Shown here piece by piece: positions 34,911 through 35,025 of a stretch of 35,025 nucleotides of DNA. Location: contig CAMWID010000036.1 in the NCBI GenBank assembly GCA_947174235.1, positions 1-35,025 on the forward strand, written 5' to 3'. The notes beneath the pieces are model-generated. The model was not told the DNA's origin. It worked only from the letters and a program-made list of their open reading frames with translations, and did not search any database. The position numbers and the translations under genes were made by a program. Source of the DNA: an uncultured Porphyromonadaceae bacterium. GTDB lineage: Bacteria > Bacteroidota > Bacteroidia > Bacteroidales > Muribaculaceae. Within the stretch, counting starts at the first letter, position 1; each line of letters opens with the position of its first letter.

Positions 34911-35025
34911 TCCGGTAGAGAACGATGTTTTTTGTCAGGACTTTTGTCATTCTTACAAGGAGCTTTAGAGTTTTAACTTTATGAAATCTTTATAGCTCTT
35001 TTCGACCAATTTTAAGCTTTTGTTC

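Overview
The window looks like chromosome from a gut Bacteroidales bacterium, most likely near the Muribaculaceae; the family is an inference from protein style, not a search. The evidence is three SusC/SusD outer-membrane pairs, secreted GH43 and GH31 glycosidases, a membrane-spanning AraC-type regulator of the SusR/HTCS kind, SAICAR synthetase and prephenate dehydrogenase in the forms usual for Bacteroides, and repeated TAnnTTTG promoter elements in place of E. coli-type -10 boxes. Coding density is high, most operons end in clear hairpin terminators, and I found no rRNA, tRNA, CRISPR array, transposase or recombinase gene.

Layout. 0.2-5.6 kb: a two-domain secreted GH43 enzyme (minus) diverges from a tight operon kduD - EIIC(GatC)-like transporter - kduI (plus). 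The KduI protein carries an export signal. 5.6-8.5 kb: purC (minus) and trpB2 (plus), housekeeping genes separated by 466 bp. 8.6-15.9 kb: a minus-strand series holding a 55-residue helical protein, a secreted GH31 glycosidase, a transmembrane AraC regulator, a small acidic protein, an outer-membrane beta-barrel protein and a Bcr/CflA-type efflux pump. 16.0-16.7 kb: a stand-alone tyrA. 16.9-27.6 kb: two divergent susC-susD operons whose 5' ends form a 152-bp perfect inverted repeat around a 382-bp AT-rich spacer. 27.9-28.4 kb: ogt with a good promoter. 28.8-33.9 kb: a third susCD operon, paralogous to the first. 34.0-34.8 kb: a secreted protein of unknown function with a C-terminal module like those of cell-surface proteins.

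How the genes may work together. The three SusCD pairs should import glycans or peptides through the outer membrane; none has a linked glycosidase, so their substrates cannot be read from context. The GH31 gene lies next to a one-component sensor, and its promoter carries a phased array of ATGTTGAAAT direct repeats, the probable operator. The kdu operon suggests that unsaturated uronates are isomerised in the periplasm by an exported KduI, carried in without phosphorylation by the EIIC-like protein, and reduced by KduD in the cytoplasm. The most unusual structure is the inverted repeat between susC1 and susC2. It covers promoter-proximal DNA, start codon and signal peptide, which suggests recombination (inversion or gene conversion) between the two transport operons.
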